64,000 nt of DNA, from contig QRFJ01004957.1 of assembly GCA_006176705.1 (NCBI GenBank), positions 56,575 to 120,574 of the forward strand, written 5' to 3'. Below, one piece after another: positions 44,974 through 56,647 of the stretch. Each line of letters begins with the position of its first letter. Within the stretch, counting starts at the first letter, position 1. A model generated the notes under the pieces. The model saw nothing but the letters and a program-made list of their open reading frames with translations. It had not been told where the DNA came from and ran no database searches. Source of the stretch: Cocos nucifera. Lineage: Eukaryota; Streptophyta; Magnoliopsida; Arecales; Arecaceae. The position numbers and the translations under genes were made by a program.

Positions 44974-46545
44974 TGGAAGAAAAGTAGAAGTCATACAAGA
45001 TGAAATCAAAAATTCATACAAGGATTCCACGATATGTCTCAAATCTACCTTATTGTTGCTATGGTTTGGCCAACCAGGAGCAGCGGATTGAAGGTGGAGG
45101 TTGAGAGGTTTAACAAAAAGAGATTTTCCTAGGGTGGAAGGATTTGGTGCATGATTTACTGATCGATCTTGGTGGAAAGGCCGGGGTGTACGATGGTTAT
45201 GTGACAAGTAGGGAGCGCTGGAGTGCTATAGTAGTATTTTCCTAAAAGTGCAGGGCTGAGAGAGGCTCGATGATACAGCACTCGAGGAAGGTATCTTAGC
45301 AAAGAGCATCAAGGTTTTTTAGGAAGATGGGTAGTGTGGGGCTATTAAAGAGAGGTTTCCCAAGGGGTAATAGTCGAAGGAAGGCTGAAGAAGCAACTAT
45401 ACATCCTTCGATGTCAGGAAGGCGGGGAAGTAGTTGGAGATGTATTTAGTAGTTCGACCAGAGTATGAATTTATGGAGCCTTGGGAGTGATGGAGATGGA
45501 TGATCCATGGAGGTCTAGTCGATTAGGATTGGATGGCTGTAGAGCGGTGCAGAGATGAGTTAGGGAGCGCTGGAGTGCTGCAGTAGCACTTTCCTAGAGG
45601 CATGGGGTTGAGAGAGGCTCAGTGGTGTACCAGCCGAGGAGTGTATCTCAATAGAGAGTGTTAGTGGTATCTTAGGAAGATCGGATGCAGGTCTTAGGGA
45701 TAGCCAGGGGTCTCAGGAAGCACCAGGAGGTCTCAGGCAGCTAGGAGTATTATGGATCAGGTTTCTTCTATAGGGGCACCAGCGAGAGTCATAGTTCAGG
45801 TGGAGGATGGTTCTCTGGATGTAACTGAAGCGATGGCTGGTGTAGAGATAGAAGAGAAGGACTAAGATGGAATTTCTTAGGGTTCAGTCATTGAATTTAG
45901 AAGAGTTGGATGAGCTCTTATGTTTTGGAGGTGCCTATGGATTATGGAGGTATCTGAGATAGCTTCGAATAGGGCCGTAGAGTGAGGAGGGTTCGAAGGG
46001 ACAGTGATGATGTTCGAGGTGCAGCAGCAGGCTCAGCAGTGCAGCATTGAGTGGTTGGCCTCAAGGGACTTGGTGATAGAGTCGACTTCTATGACATCAG
46101 ATGGAATTCAGATATAGGTGGAGCTCTATAGTGGTGGCTTCACAAGTGGAGAAAAAATTTGGCATGAGTTCAGAGCACCAGTGATGCACAATTTCAGGTG
46201 GAGCGGCGTGTGCAGATGGACAAGCGTAGCTCTAAGAAGATCATGTTAGGTGGTACAGCATGTGCTGGTACAAAAATGCTATAGGTTCTTCAAGAAAGTT
46301 TAGAGAAAGTGATGCAGCTGCTAAGCAGAAGGAATCCTATAATTTTAGGATGGTGCCAAGAAGCAAGTACAGATCTTCAGCGGTGGAGGCGGTCATCCCA
46401 AAGGCCTCAAAGATGCATAACAGTTGAAGAGGATTGGTAGAGGTGATGATTGCACAAGCGGCTGTCAAGTGCGCAGGGATAGTGGGATCATGTAGGAGGG
46501 CATTACCAAGGGATTTGCTAAGGCTTGGGGCACTAAGGTGGAGAT
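44974..46545 (+). other. Internal non-coding region of C with polypurine tract
   Basis: No recognisable protein is present. A direct repeat of about 120 bp, opening gggagcgctggagtgct, is at 45211-45329 and 45563-45684. A frame from about 45754 (MDQVSSIGAPARVIVQVE) runs 45 codons to a stop and has no known domain. The sequence is GA-rich. It ends in ctaaggtggagat at 46533-46545, the polypurine tract before the right LTR. Confidence 0.7.
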
Positions 46546-47459
46546 TGTGAAGATTTGTGGTGCTCCCAAGCCTTAGGAGGCCACGGGAGGAGTCAGGGTG
46601 TTGGCTCCGGAGATTTCAGGGGCTTGGTTGGTGCTTCGGAGATATGAAATTCAAGATGAAGTAAGGAACCAAAATCGGAGAATCAAGACTGTAGAAAGGA
46701 TATTTTCTGCAGGTTAGCTGGCTCAGCCCAAAACTAGGTCGGCTAACTCTCAATGCATAGGCAAAACAGAGAGTTGCGCATTCGAGACTACTAGCACGGC
46801 ACAAAACTAGGTCGGCTCAGTTCAGTTTCAAACTGAGCTAACCTAGTGGAACTTAGCTGACGTAGTGCTGAGACTGAGCCTGCTCAGTGCGCGGGTAAAG
46901 TTATGCGAGGGTCTATTTTAGGCTAGGGTCTGGGTTGATCTTAGGGGTCTTAAGGTTGGGTTTGAGAGATCTTAAGGATGCTAACTCATGTATGGGTTGG
47001 GTCTAGATCCAGAGGATGAGAGCATTAAAGATATGGGTGTACATGGGCTCGGTGAGTGCTTTCATGTATTGGGTTAGCCAGGGAGTTTTTTGGTCGGACC
47101 TAATGGCTATGTATAAATCATTATGCTATGGAATACATGCCTTTTCTTCCTTAATTCTCTCTTCCTCTCTTCTTTCTACTGTAGTTACCTTAGGTTCTTG
47201 AAGAAGCCTTAGAGAGAGGGGGTGCCTCCCTCAAGCCCAAGGAGGGAGGTGCTCCAACATAGATCTAGGTGTTGGATTTATGGTTTGCTGTCCATAGAAA
47301 ACATCACAGGTTCCTTCAGGTCCGTGCTAAAGATCAAGGACTTCCACAACATGGTATTGGAGCTTGTGATGTCAAGGATGATTGGCGTTTGAGTGATATC
47401 ATGGGTCTACAATTTGGTATCAAAACTAGGTAATGCCTGGGACGTTGTGGACGGCAATA
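46546..47459 (+). mobile_element. 3' LTR of element C
   Basis: It starts TGTGAAGATTTGTGG and ends GTGGACGGCAATA (CA changed to TA). It matches the left LTR throughout, with a short deletion after the TATA box near 47118. Confidence 0.88.
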
Positions 47460-49460
47460 GTCCAGCCTCTAGGAGTTGTCCACACGAGCCTACGATCACG
47501 ATCAGAAATTCAAATGCTGAAAATCAGCACAGTATGCTAGTACTGTGCTGATCTTTTTTTGATGGTTGATTAGATGCCTCCTTTCTTTTAGATTGGACTC
47601 TTCCAAAGAGGAGGAGGAGAAGAGGTTTTAGATGTGAGACACTCTCAGGAAACCAAAGGAAGAAGGAAGGGAAGAGATGAACACAGCAACCCTAGAAGAA
47701 GACCCTCTTCTTCTTCTCTTTGCTCTCACCTAGATACCTAGTTTTATATCTATTGAATCTCAACGCCCAGAGGTTCTCTCTTCCTAATTTTCACATACCT
47801 CAAATCCCTCTCAAAGATATATATCCCAGGAAAATTTTAAGCCAAAATTCATTCAAAATATATAGGAAAAGAAGAGTCCTTGTCTAGGTCAAATACTAGA
47901 CAAGGAAAGGTCAAATAGGGCAAGTCAAGGGGCGCCCAACTCTTGGGCGCCCCCTCCATAATTTTTGGCATATACCAGCAAGGAAAGACACACAAGAAAT
48001 GGGGTTTCTCACATGGAATAAGAGAGAAATTAATTGGAAGAGGGGGTGGCACCTTTTAGGAAGAGTTTGGTTTTGTTAGGATTCTATCTCATAGAATCCA
48101 ATATCAAAATAAACTCCTTCTTTGACTTGGTCTTCTACCCAATTACCATATGAGAAAGAGAGGGAGAGAAGGTCGGGTGGTATGTGAAGATTAGGAAGAG
48201 AATAATTTTCAATGAAAAATATCAAAAAAATAGGCATGGAGAGCGTTGGGACTAAGGTGGCGCAAGGAGGAATCCTAGTCTTACTAGGATTCTATCTATG
48301 ACTTGGTCAAAGTGATTTCTTAAACGAAATTAAACCAAAACCAAATAAACCAAATTAAATTAAACTCTAACCCAATTTATGGTTCAATTAAATTAGATTA
48401 AATTTAAATTAATTTTAATTTAATTTTTTAATCAAATTAGGAAATTGGGTTGACCTAAGTCCTAGTTAGACTAGGACTAATTTTTCCTTGCACTTGACTT
48501 ATCCAATAAGTTAATTGAATTTGATCCAATCAAGTCCAAACTAAATCTAATTAAATCATATTTAATTAGACTTAATTTCAGCCCTTTGGCTTAATCAAAT
48601 TAAGCTAATTAGTAATTGAATTGCTAATCAATCCTCCTACAACACTTGCACTAGGTTAAACCTCAATCATATTGATCATTTAACTCTAGAATGATTCTCA
48701 ATCATTGATCAACCATCCGATCATATCATGAGTTCTAATGTGTATGACCCCATAGATCTGAACCTAGGCCGATAGCATAGAAATAAATTTCTATACCAAT
48801 TGAAGTAACCATCTAGCAATGATATCCGACAGTCGGATAGGTCGAATGTATAGAATAGCATCCTTAGAATCCATATGGATATAGTTTTCATATAATTCAT
48901 GCCCTTGACCAAAATGCTCATAGAACACCTTAGAGTTCAACTATCAACTCTGATTAGATTGTCCACATTATATTTCAAAATATTAAATCCATCTGATGGA
49001 TTATCCTGACCAAGGTTTTGCTATATTGAAATACAGTGATACATTCTTCTCCAACTCTTGGAGTGGTCAATTCCATCTTGATCACACATCAACTTCGCAA
49101 GTATTTGACTATGCCTAGAAGCCTTCTATTACTAAATTAAAAATTTAGTTAGTTTGATACCAAAGCTCAGTGAGTTGCTTGTAAGTCACCGAGGTGATCT
49201 CAAGTCAGAGACATCCTCGATAACAGAATGCTCTGCGGTTGATCACGTTCAATGATGATGTATCCATACATCTCACCTGTATGTCATACCAGTGTCTTCA
49301 TACTTTTTAGTTAAGAGAACAACCAACCTATATGGCATACAGTGACCTATGCTCGATAGATGCTGTTGTCCTAATTAACAGCTTATCATTTGGTCGTGAA
49401 CAAATTTAAGGACTAATCGATAAATTCTCTTTATCAAAGCTAAAAGGTCCTAAGGACTTC
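47460..49460 (-). mobile_element. A-family LTR (A', minus), second part
   Basis: The segment resumes the inverted A LTR: tccagcctctaggagttgtc at 47461 is the complement of sequence near 18305-18330, and 48700-49460 matches 14030-14570 plus 16862-17110 without the solo LTR. Element B1 cuts it at 49461. About 170 bp of the LTR start are missing and should lie beyond the B elements, outside the window. The TATA region, the complement of atataaaaag, is decayed near 47818. Confidence 0.82.
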
Positions 49461-51746
49461 TGTTAGATATGTGTGCCCTAGAAGCCAGAATTGGCTGACA
49501 CTTATAATACACTTCTAGGGGCAAAATTATAATTTTGACTATAAATAATAAAATGGATTATTTTCTAACATAAATGTGTATTTAGTGTATGTGATACATC
49601 CCTTGAGTTAATGATAATGATAATTCTTATTTTCAAGAGTTGAAAATTTAAGACAAGAATTTTCATTTATTAACTCATAAAATGCTCCTGACCGTAGGAT
49701 CATCATGAGGATGGTGATTGATCCGAAAGGATGGTGTATAATCACTTCTTCATATTAGATGTGTCTTGAGTCTACGGTGTAGAGATATCAGAGCGAGAGT
49801 ATAAATACTCGTTAGAGAATGAGGGCACTGAGCGTGACCACCTCGAGCAGTCATAAGAAAGTCTATCTTCTCATCGATGACTGACTCGAAGCTGTAGTGG
49901 TGTGTCTAGTTCTTTGACCTGAGGTGCATCGGCAGTTCACCTTGAGGGTGTTATAGTTTGACTACACCATGACTCGATCTCCTAGTCATTCAGAATTCTG
50001 AGGTGTATGTTGGCTATAGCATGTTCATTGTAGGAATTGGATTGCACCAAAAGAAAATCTATCTACCTCGGTGGATGAGGAGCAGCCCTATGATGATCAT
50101 GAGAATCAAGTCCATAAGCCCATGGCCATGGTAGAGAGTGAAATAATAGAAAAGAGTTTCTATTAAAGTTTTCACATTGGACTTGAATCGAATGATTAAA
50201 TCATATGATAGAAATTAGGGTTTGACGAGTTCACCTTAACCCTAATCTAATCGAAGCTCAAGATAGAAGAACTTAATTACACAAGTAGCTGCACCGAGAT
50301 GTTTATTTTCAATTTTGATGGGTTGCCACCATATACTGCTAGGTGTCATCGATGGATTTTGGAAGTAATTAGAATGATTTAGATAATCGATCATTCTAGT
50401 TGTCTGAATCAGAAGAGTTTTGATTCATCAAAAGGAGTTTCGATGATGTCGATGATGGAGATCATGACATATCCCATTACAATATAGAACTGAATCTAAC
50501 TGGGTCACACAAACAAGGATTTGGATTTGGATATCATCAATTGGACTAACCTAGTTCAATTGATTTGAATTAGATTCAAATTAGGTTCAAGAAAATCATG
50601 CTAGCACACGATTGAACCTAACATTCTCCTTTTATCATTAAAAGTTGTCTCAACTGAGCCAAATGTGTTTGTGCTCACTTAGGTACCTTTACTTGGTCTG
50701 ACTAGAGCTTGTCCAGATCAGAAAAGGGTTGACTTAATTTATAAGATAAATTTAAGACAACACCTACCATTTTTTGTCATCTACTAATTCTTGTCCTTTG
50801 ACTTTGGTCAAACGTTGACCTTTGACCCTTGGACATCTTCCCATATGTCATGCACTTATTGGAGAGCAGATAGGGGCTTGTCCCCTTACTAGAATTTGGA
50901 AAGAAGGGGGCATATTACTAGGATGGCGTGCACCCATGGATAGGGACACCTGGAGTCCCATACGGATGGGACTCCAGGTTGCTTCTTGGATTCTACTTAG
51001 GTGACCCCTGGCTATAGACTTTGACCAATCTTAGGCACCATCTAAGGATGAATTTATTGGGCTCTCATTTGAATGGATTAGGTGATGTCATCCCACTAAT
51101 CAGATTTAGATCTAATTGCACAAAGCAATACGATTGGTCAAAATGATGTGGCACTGCATGGTGCAGCAGGGTCTATAAATAAATCTTATCTGCACCCAAC
51201 TTCAAGAGAGTTCTACTTAGCCCACACCCTAAGACTGCTCCTCTCTCTTCTCCATGCCATCTTCTGATCCTCTCTCTCCTCTCCATGCTCAAGGAATGTT
51301 GGGCTCCAGTTTGGTGCGATTCAGACAAGAAAAAGCTGACGAGAAAGGAAGAAGGCAGCACTGCTGCAGAGACGACTGCTGATCTTCAGAAGAAGTTTTG
51401 AAGATCCTCTAAATCAGATCCAGATCTAATTTTTTGAGATATGATAAAGAAGCAAAAGATCTCTACATATATTCTAAGTGGATATCGATAGAGGCCAGGT
51501 GCTTGCATGGCTAGTTTCAGAACCTCAAGCAATTAGCAGGATCATCAAAGGATAATCAGATTACCCACATCAAGGTATAAATTAAATTAGATTTAATTTA
51601 ATTTATTTTTATTTTATTAGATCTATAAAATTAGATCTAAAATATCTCAGATCTAATATAGATGCTTGAAAAAATTTTTGAAATATCTCTTTTGATCCGA
51701 TCAGATCTGAACGAACCTGATCTGAGAAATCAAGATTTTTTCTTTA
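49461..51746 (+). mobile_element. 5' LTR of B1
   Basis: It starts TGTTAGATATGTGTGCCC and ends ttttttctttaa before the primer-binding site (CA decayed). It is 2286 bp, the same length as the solo LTR at 14571. A TATA box (gtctataaataaa) is at 51171-51183. LTRs this long are unusual for copia elements. Confidence 0.9.
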
Positions 51747-51748
51747 AC

Positions 51749-51761
51749 TGGTATCAGAGCC
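51749..51761 (+). other. Primer-binding site of B1 (initiator-Met tRNA)
   Basis: TGGTATCAGAGCC is an exact complement of the initiator-Met tRNA 3' end and continues as AGGTT. It lies 2 bp from the LTR. Confidence 0.92.
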
Positions 51762-53633
51762 AGGTTCAATAAAAATTATTTAGATCTAATTTTTAATTTA
51801 TTCTAATATAAAAATTAGATAATTTTAGATATCACATGATATGTGATTAGATCTAAAATTAAAAAAATTAAAATTAAATAATTATAGATCTAAGTTCTAG
51901 AACAATATGCATGACTAGTTCTAAAATAGAATAGTTCTATAGAATAGTCTTGCATATTTTTAATTTAATTTGATTAAATCATATTTTAGATCTATTTATT
52001 TTTCTATTTTTGATATTATAATTATTATAATAATATCTAAAAATAGAAAAATAAAATTATTTAATTTTAAACATCATATGAGATATGATTGATGCATGTT
52101 CTAGACTAGTTGTAGAATAGTTCTACATAAGTTGTCTAGATTAGAATTTATTTTGATTAAGATCAATTTAAATCTAATTTTTTAGATTATTATGAGATAA
52201 TTTAGATCTAAAAATATGCATGATTGATACATGAGATGTATGCAAAATATGCCATGATTAGATCTAATTTGTATATGAGATATATGATATAGATCTAAAA
52301 CTAGTTTTGTAGTAGATTGCATGTTTCTGATTAAGGCGTTCCTCTTGGCCGTCCGATCATAAGAACGAAGAAGGGTTTAAAGGCCCTCTCCTTCCATTCG
52401 ATGGGGTGTTCTTATGACGTGTAGGGGTGCTGCGCGTTCGTCCTTAATCAGAAATCCAAAACTTACTTTCTGCAAAACCCTAGATCCTGAAACCCTAGGA
52501 TTTATTGTGCATATTTTGTTTATGAACCCTAACTTAATTAAAAATTAAGATTATGGAATATTAATTAGGTCTAAAATTAAGAATTTTCAGATCTAAGACA
52601 TATTCATAATACTGGGTTCGGGCTTGGGTAGCTCAATTAGGTCTAAGCGGTTGATCAAACCGAATCAAGAGTTGGTTAGATGGGATCAACAATGCTTAAA
52701 TTGACCAGCCTAATAGGATTAAGTCTGGGTCAAGATCGAGTCGAGTCACGATCAAGCAAGACCTAATTAGGCTCAGAGGTTAGAGTCTGGATTGTAGGCT
52801 AACCCAATTGGTTCTGACTCAACAATTTGGTGTCTAAGGTAAGTTTGGCAGATACGACCGACTGGTTTTTAATTGGAAGCTACTCGACCTGAATGCATTC
52901 TTGTACGAGTTAATGGCATATTCCTTCCACCGGTCTCACTTACCTGGCCATATCTGTTGACACAGTTCTGATCTGAGGTGGTCAATAATCCGAGCTAACC
53001 CATGCCACTAGGTTAGTCATAATTGTTATGACTAATGCCAAGTCTAGTTTAATGAGACCTGAATCAATTCTCCCTAAGAAAAGATTAAGTCTGAGGTCTT
53101 CCACCATTGTAGATGTGCGGGCCCTTCCCGGGGTTGATTGTTCTCGGCTGGATACAGTGGCTCAGTTGCACCGAAAAGATGCAACCATGTCTATTAGGCA
53201 TTGGATGCTATGGGCTGGAGGATGAGTTGGGCTCAATATTTCGGATACGGTGAGAGACTCAATTAGGAACCCAGTCTATGCAAATGGTGGGTCTGACTTA
53301 ACTAAGGAGTGGATCAATATTTTGGATACGGTGAGATTCATGAATTAGAGACCAAGTTTGGGTGCACCATGATTAGAGAATCATTGAACAAGAGTTGTTC
53401 ACTCATTGGCTAACCCATCACCAATAACTGTTAGGTGAGGTGATGAGTTAGTTGGTGGGACTGCACCACCCACTAGAAATCATTAATCGTGGAGATTTTT
53501 GCATCTCTACAGAGAAAGTGTAGGGATCCGAGAAAATAGTGGAAGCTAATTTATTTAAAAATAAAATTTCTAAATAAATTGGTTAAGTCTTAATTATAAT
53601 ATCTAATTAGAAATTTTGATTCTCTACAGAAAA
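51762..53633 (+). other. Long untranslated leader of B1
   Basis: About 1.9 kb lie between the primer-binding site and gag with no domain in any frame. It is AT-rich up to 52320, then contains the hairpin at 52327-52451 and two copies of tttcggatacggtgaga-like sequence (about 53239 and 53318). The same leader is present inverted in B2 (60632-62478). Confidence 0.75.
52327..52451 (+). other. Conserved hairpin in B leader (B1 copy)
   Basis: The outer arms CTGATTAAGG (52327-52336) and CCTTAATCAG (52442-52451) and the inner arms CATAAGAAC (52358-52366) and GTTCTTATG (52408-52416) are perfect inverted pairs, nested in one 125-nt structure. The loop holds a GC-rich core (aaaggccctctcc). It is retained in B2. 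Confidence 0.75.
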
Positions 53634-54254
53634 ATATCTGCATCCAATCCATTAGCATGAATCCTAGACACCCATAGACTGACCGGACCAAATTACAAGG
53701 ATTGGCTTCGAAACTTCAAAATCATTTTGGGTTTCGAGAAGTTAACTCATGTATTGGACCAGGATCCTCCCACCGGACCAGTCCGTCCATTCGCTGAACA
53801 GAGAGCATCTTTAGATAAGTGGATAGATGAAGATAATAAGGCTAGATATTACATATTGGGCTCGATGTCTGATGAACTTCAGCGCCAACATGAAGATATC
53901 AGGACTGCTCACCAAATGTTGGCTCACCTACAAGAGATGTTTGGTGAACAGAGTCGTGCGGTCAAGTATCAAGTCCCTAAATGACTTTTTAAGGATAAGA
54001 TGCGTGATAGGCAGTCAATCTAAGATCATTGTCTGATGATGATTAAGGATTTGGAAGAGCTTGAGAAGCTCGGAGTGAAGTTGGACTTAGATTTGCAGAA
54101 TGATATAATTCTATAATCTTTGACTGATGCGTATGGGCAGTTCATCATCAACTACAATATGTATAAACTTTAAAATTCCTTGGCCGAACTTATGAACATT
54201 TTGGTTACCATGAAAGATCCTAAAGGCTCAGTATTTGCTATGGAATGGACTTCT
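53634..54254 (+). pseudogene. Copia gag, element B1
   Basis: Comparison with B2 places the start at 53634, but the ATG is ATA here. The frame reads SASNPLA, stop, ILDTHRLTGPNYKDWLRNFK, ILGFEKLTHVL, KWIDEDNKARYYILGSMSDE, HQMLAHLQEMFGEQSRA, then stops and DHCLMMIKDLEELEKLGVKL and MEWTS at the break. This is a UBN2-type gag. The lost start, in-frame stops (53664 and 53983) and truncation at 54254 make it inactive. The zinc knuckle and pol of B1 are absent. Confidence 0.85.
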
Positions 54255-56636
54255 TAAAGAGAAAAATCAGATTTTTTTGGATCAGGTTCGTTCAAATCTG
54301 ATTGGATCGAGAGATATATTTCAAAAATTTTCTCTTAGATCCAAATCAGATCTGACATTTTTCAGATTTAATTTTATTATTCTGATAAATTAAAGATAAA
54401 TTAAATTAAATTAAATCAAATTTAATGTTACCTTGATATTGGGTAATCCTATTACCCTGTTGATGATCCTGTTGCAGCGGAAGGTTCTGGATCTAAGCCA
54501 CGCAAGCATGCCTGGCCTCTACCAATATCCACTCAGGCTGGATCTAGAGATCCTTCTTCTTCTCTATTTTTTCTTCAAAAATTAGATCTGGATCTGATCT
54601 GGAGGATCTTCAAAACTCCTTTTCGAAGATCAGCAGTACTGTCCTTTGCAGCAGTGCAGCCTTTCTCGCTTCAATCGCCTTTCTTTGATCTGGATCGCAC
54701 CAACCTAAAGTCCAAAACTATTCCTTGGGTGTGGAGAGGAGAGAGAGGGTCAGAAGCTTTGGCATGGAGGAGGGAGAGGGGAGAGGCAGCCTTGGGGACA
54801 TGGGCTAAGAGGAACTCTCTTTCAATGGTTGGACTTTAGAGTTGGGCGCAGGGTCTTATTTATAGACTACCTGTGATCCAATCCAGTGCTTCATCATCCC
54901 AACCAATCACAACCCTTTCATGAAATCAGATCTAAATCTGATTGGTGGGATGATATTACCTGATCCAATCAGATGAGAGTCCCATAGATTGATCCTTAGA
55001 TGGGCGCTTAGACTGGTCAAAGTCTGGATTCTTAGGTAAGGGTCACATAGTTTGAATCCAAAGAAGGAGACCTGGAGTCCCTATCCGTATGGGACTTCTA
55101 GCCTCTGTTTATCCACAGGGTGGGACGCACACCATCCTTGCTAGGTTGGCGTGCACCCTCCATCTGCCTGCCAAATGATAGGTGGACTTGGTCAATACCA
55201 GTCTCTCCTATGGTGCATGACATATGGGTCAGTATCAATGGTCCAAGTTTGACCAGTCAAAGGTCAGACTTTTGACCAAAGTCAAAGGACAAGAAATGGC
55301 AGGTGACCAAAAATGGCAGGTAATTGTCTTAAATTTATCTCAAAATAAGACAACCCTTTTCTAACTTGGACAACCTCCAGTCAGACCAGGTATGAAGGCC
55401 TCTGATTGAGCACAAACTCCTTTGGCTCAGTCAGGACAACTTATTTATGATAGTAAAAGAAGAACGTTAGGTTCAATCGAGTGCTAGCACGATTTCCTTG
55501 AACCTAATTGAATCTCATTCAAGATCAATTGAACTAGATCAGTTCAATTGATGATATCACCAGATTCAAACCCTTGTTTGTGTGACCCAGTTAGGTTCAG
55601 TTCTGTATGGTAATGGGATATGTCATGATCTCTATCATCGACATCATCGAAACTCCTTTCGATGGATCAGAACTCTTCTGATTCGAACAGCTAGAATGAT
55701 CGATCATCTAAATCATTCTAATTGCTCCCAAAATCCACCAGTGACACCTAGCAGTATATGGTGGCAACCCATCAAGAGCTGAAAATGCGAACCTCTTGGT
55801 GCAGCTACCTTGTGTGATTAAGTTCTTCTATCTTGAGCCCCGATCAGATTAGGGTTAAGGTGAACTCGTCAAACCCTAATTCTCTGTCATATGATGTAAT
55901 CATTTGATTCAAGTCCTAATGTGAAAATCTAAATAGAAACTCTTTCTATTATTTCACTCTCTGCCATGGCCATGGACTTCTGGACTTGATTCTCATGATC
56001 ATCATAGGGCTGCTCCTCTACCACCGAGGTAGATAGATTCCATCTTGATGCCAATCCAGTTCCTACAATGAACATGCTATAGCCAACATACACCTCAGGA
56101 TTCCATATGGCTAGGAGATCGAGTAATGGTGTAGTCAAACTATAACACCCTCAAGGTGAACTACCGATGCACCTCAGGTCAAAGAACCAGACACACTACT
56201 GCAGCATCGAGTCAGTCATTGACGAGAAGGTAGACTCCCTAATGACTACTCGAGGTGGTCACGCTCAGTGCCCTCGTTCTCTAACGAGTACCTGTACTCT
56301 TGCTTTGGTGTCTCCACACCGTAGACTCAAGACTCATCTACTAAAGAGAAGCGATTGTACACCAACCTTCCGGATCAATCACCATCCTCGTGATGATCCT
56401 ATGGTCGGAAGCATTTTATGAGTTAATAATGATTATTCATGTCTTAAATTTTCAACTCTTGAAAATATGAATTATCATTACCATTAACTCAAAGGATGTA
56501 TCACAGACACTAAATACACATATGTGATAGAAAATAACCCATTTTATTGATTTTAGTCAAAATTATAATTTTGCCCCTAGAAGTGTATTACAAGTGTCAG
56601 CCAATTCTGGCTTCTAGGGCACATATATCTAACAAT
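54255..56636 (-). mobile_element. 3' LTR of B2
   Basis: The plus strand begins taaagagaaaaatcag (decayed TGAAGG start) and ends CACATATATCTAACA. It is 2382 bp, about 100 bp longer than the B1 LTR. The minus-strand TATA box is near 54850-54862. It is similar throughout to the solo LTR at 14571-16856. Confidence 0.9.
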
Positions 56637-56647
56637 CTCCCACTTGA
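56637..56647 (-). other. Polypurine tract of B2
   Basis: The minus strand reads aagtgggagat directly before the LTR start TGTTAGATATATG. This is the standard copia tract and is intact. Confidence 0.85.

Larger units (their letters stand above)
43940..47459 (+). mobile_element. Non-autonomous LTR element C (LARD-like)
   Basis: Two LTRs (930 and 914 bp) flank 1676 bp of non-coding sequence. A primer-binding site follows the left LTR and a polypurine tract precedes the right one, so orientation is plus. The A' LTR reads continuously across it when C is removed, with GTCCG (43935-43939) and GTCCA (47460-47464) as a target duplication with one mismatch. No gag or pol domain is found, so it would rely on another element's proteins. 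Confidence 0.87.
49461..54254 (+). mobile_element. Copia element B1 (plus), 5' part only
   Basis: B1 comprises a complete 5' LTR, primer-binding site, 1.9 kb leader and most of gag. It breaks off in gag at 54254, exactly where the LTR of B2 starts on the opposite strand, so B2 probably inserted into B1. The remainder of B1 is not in the window. The left flank is the A' LTR (presumed duplication ACTTC, 49456-49460). Confidence 0.85.
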
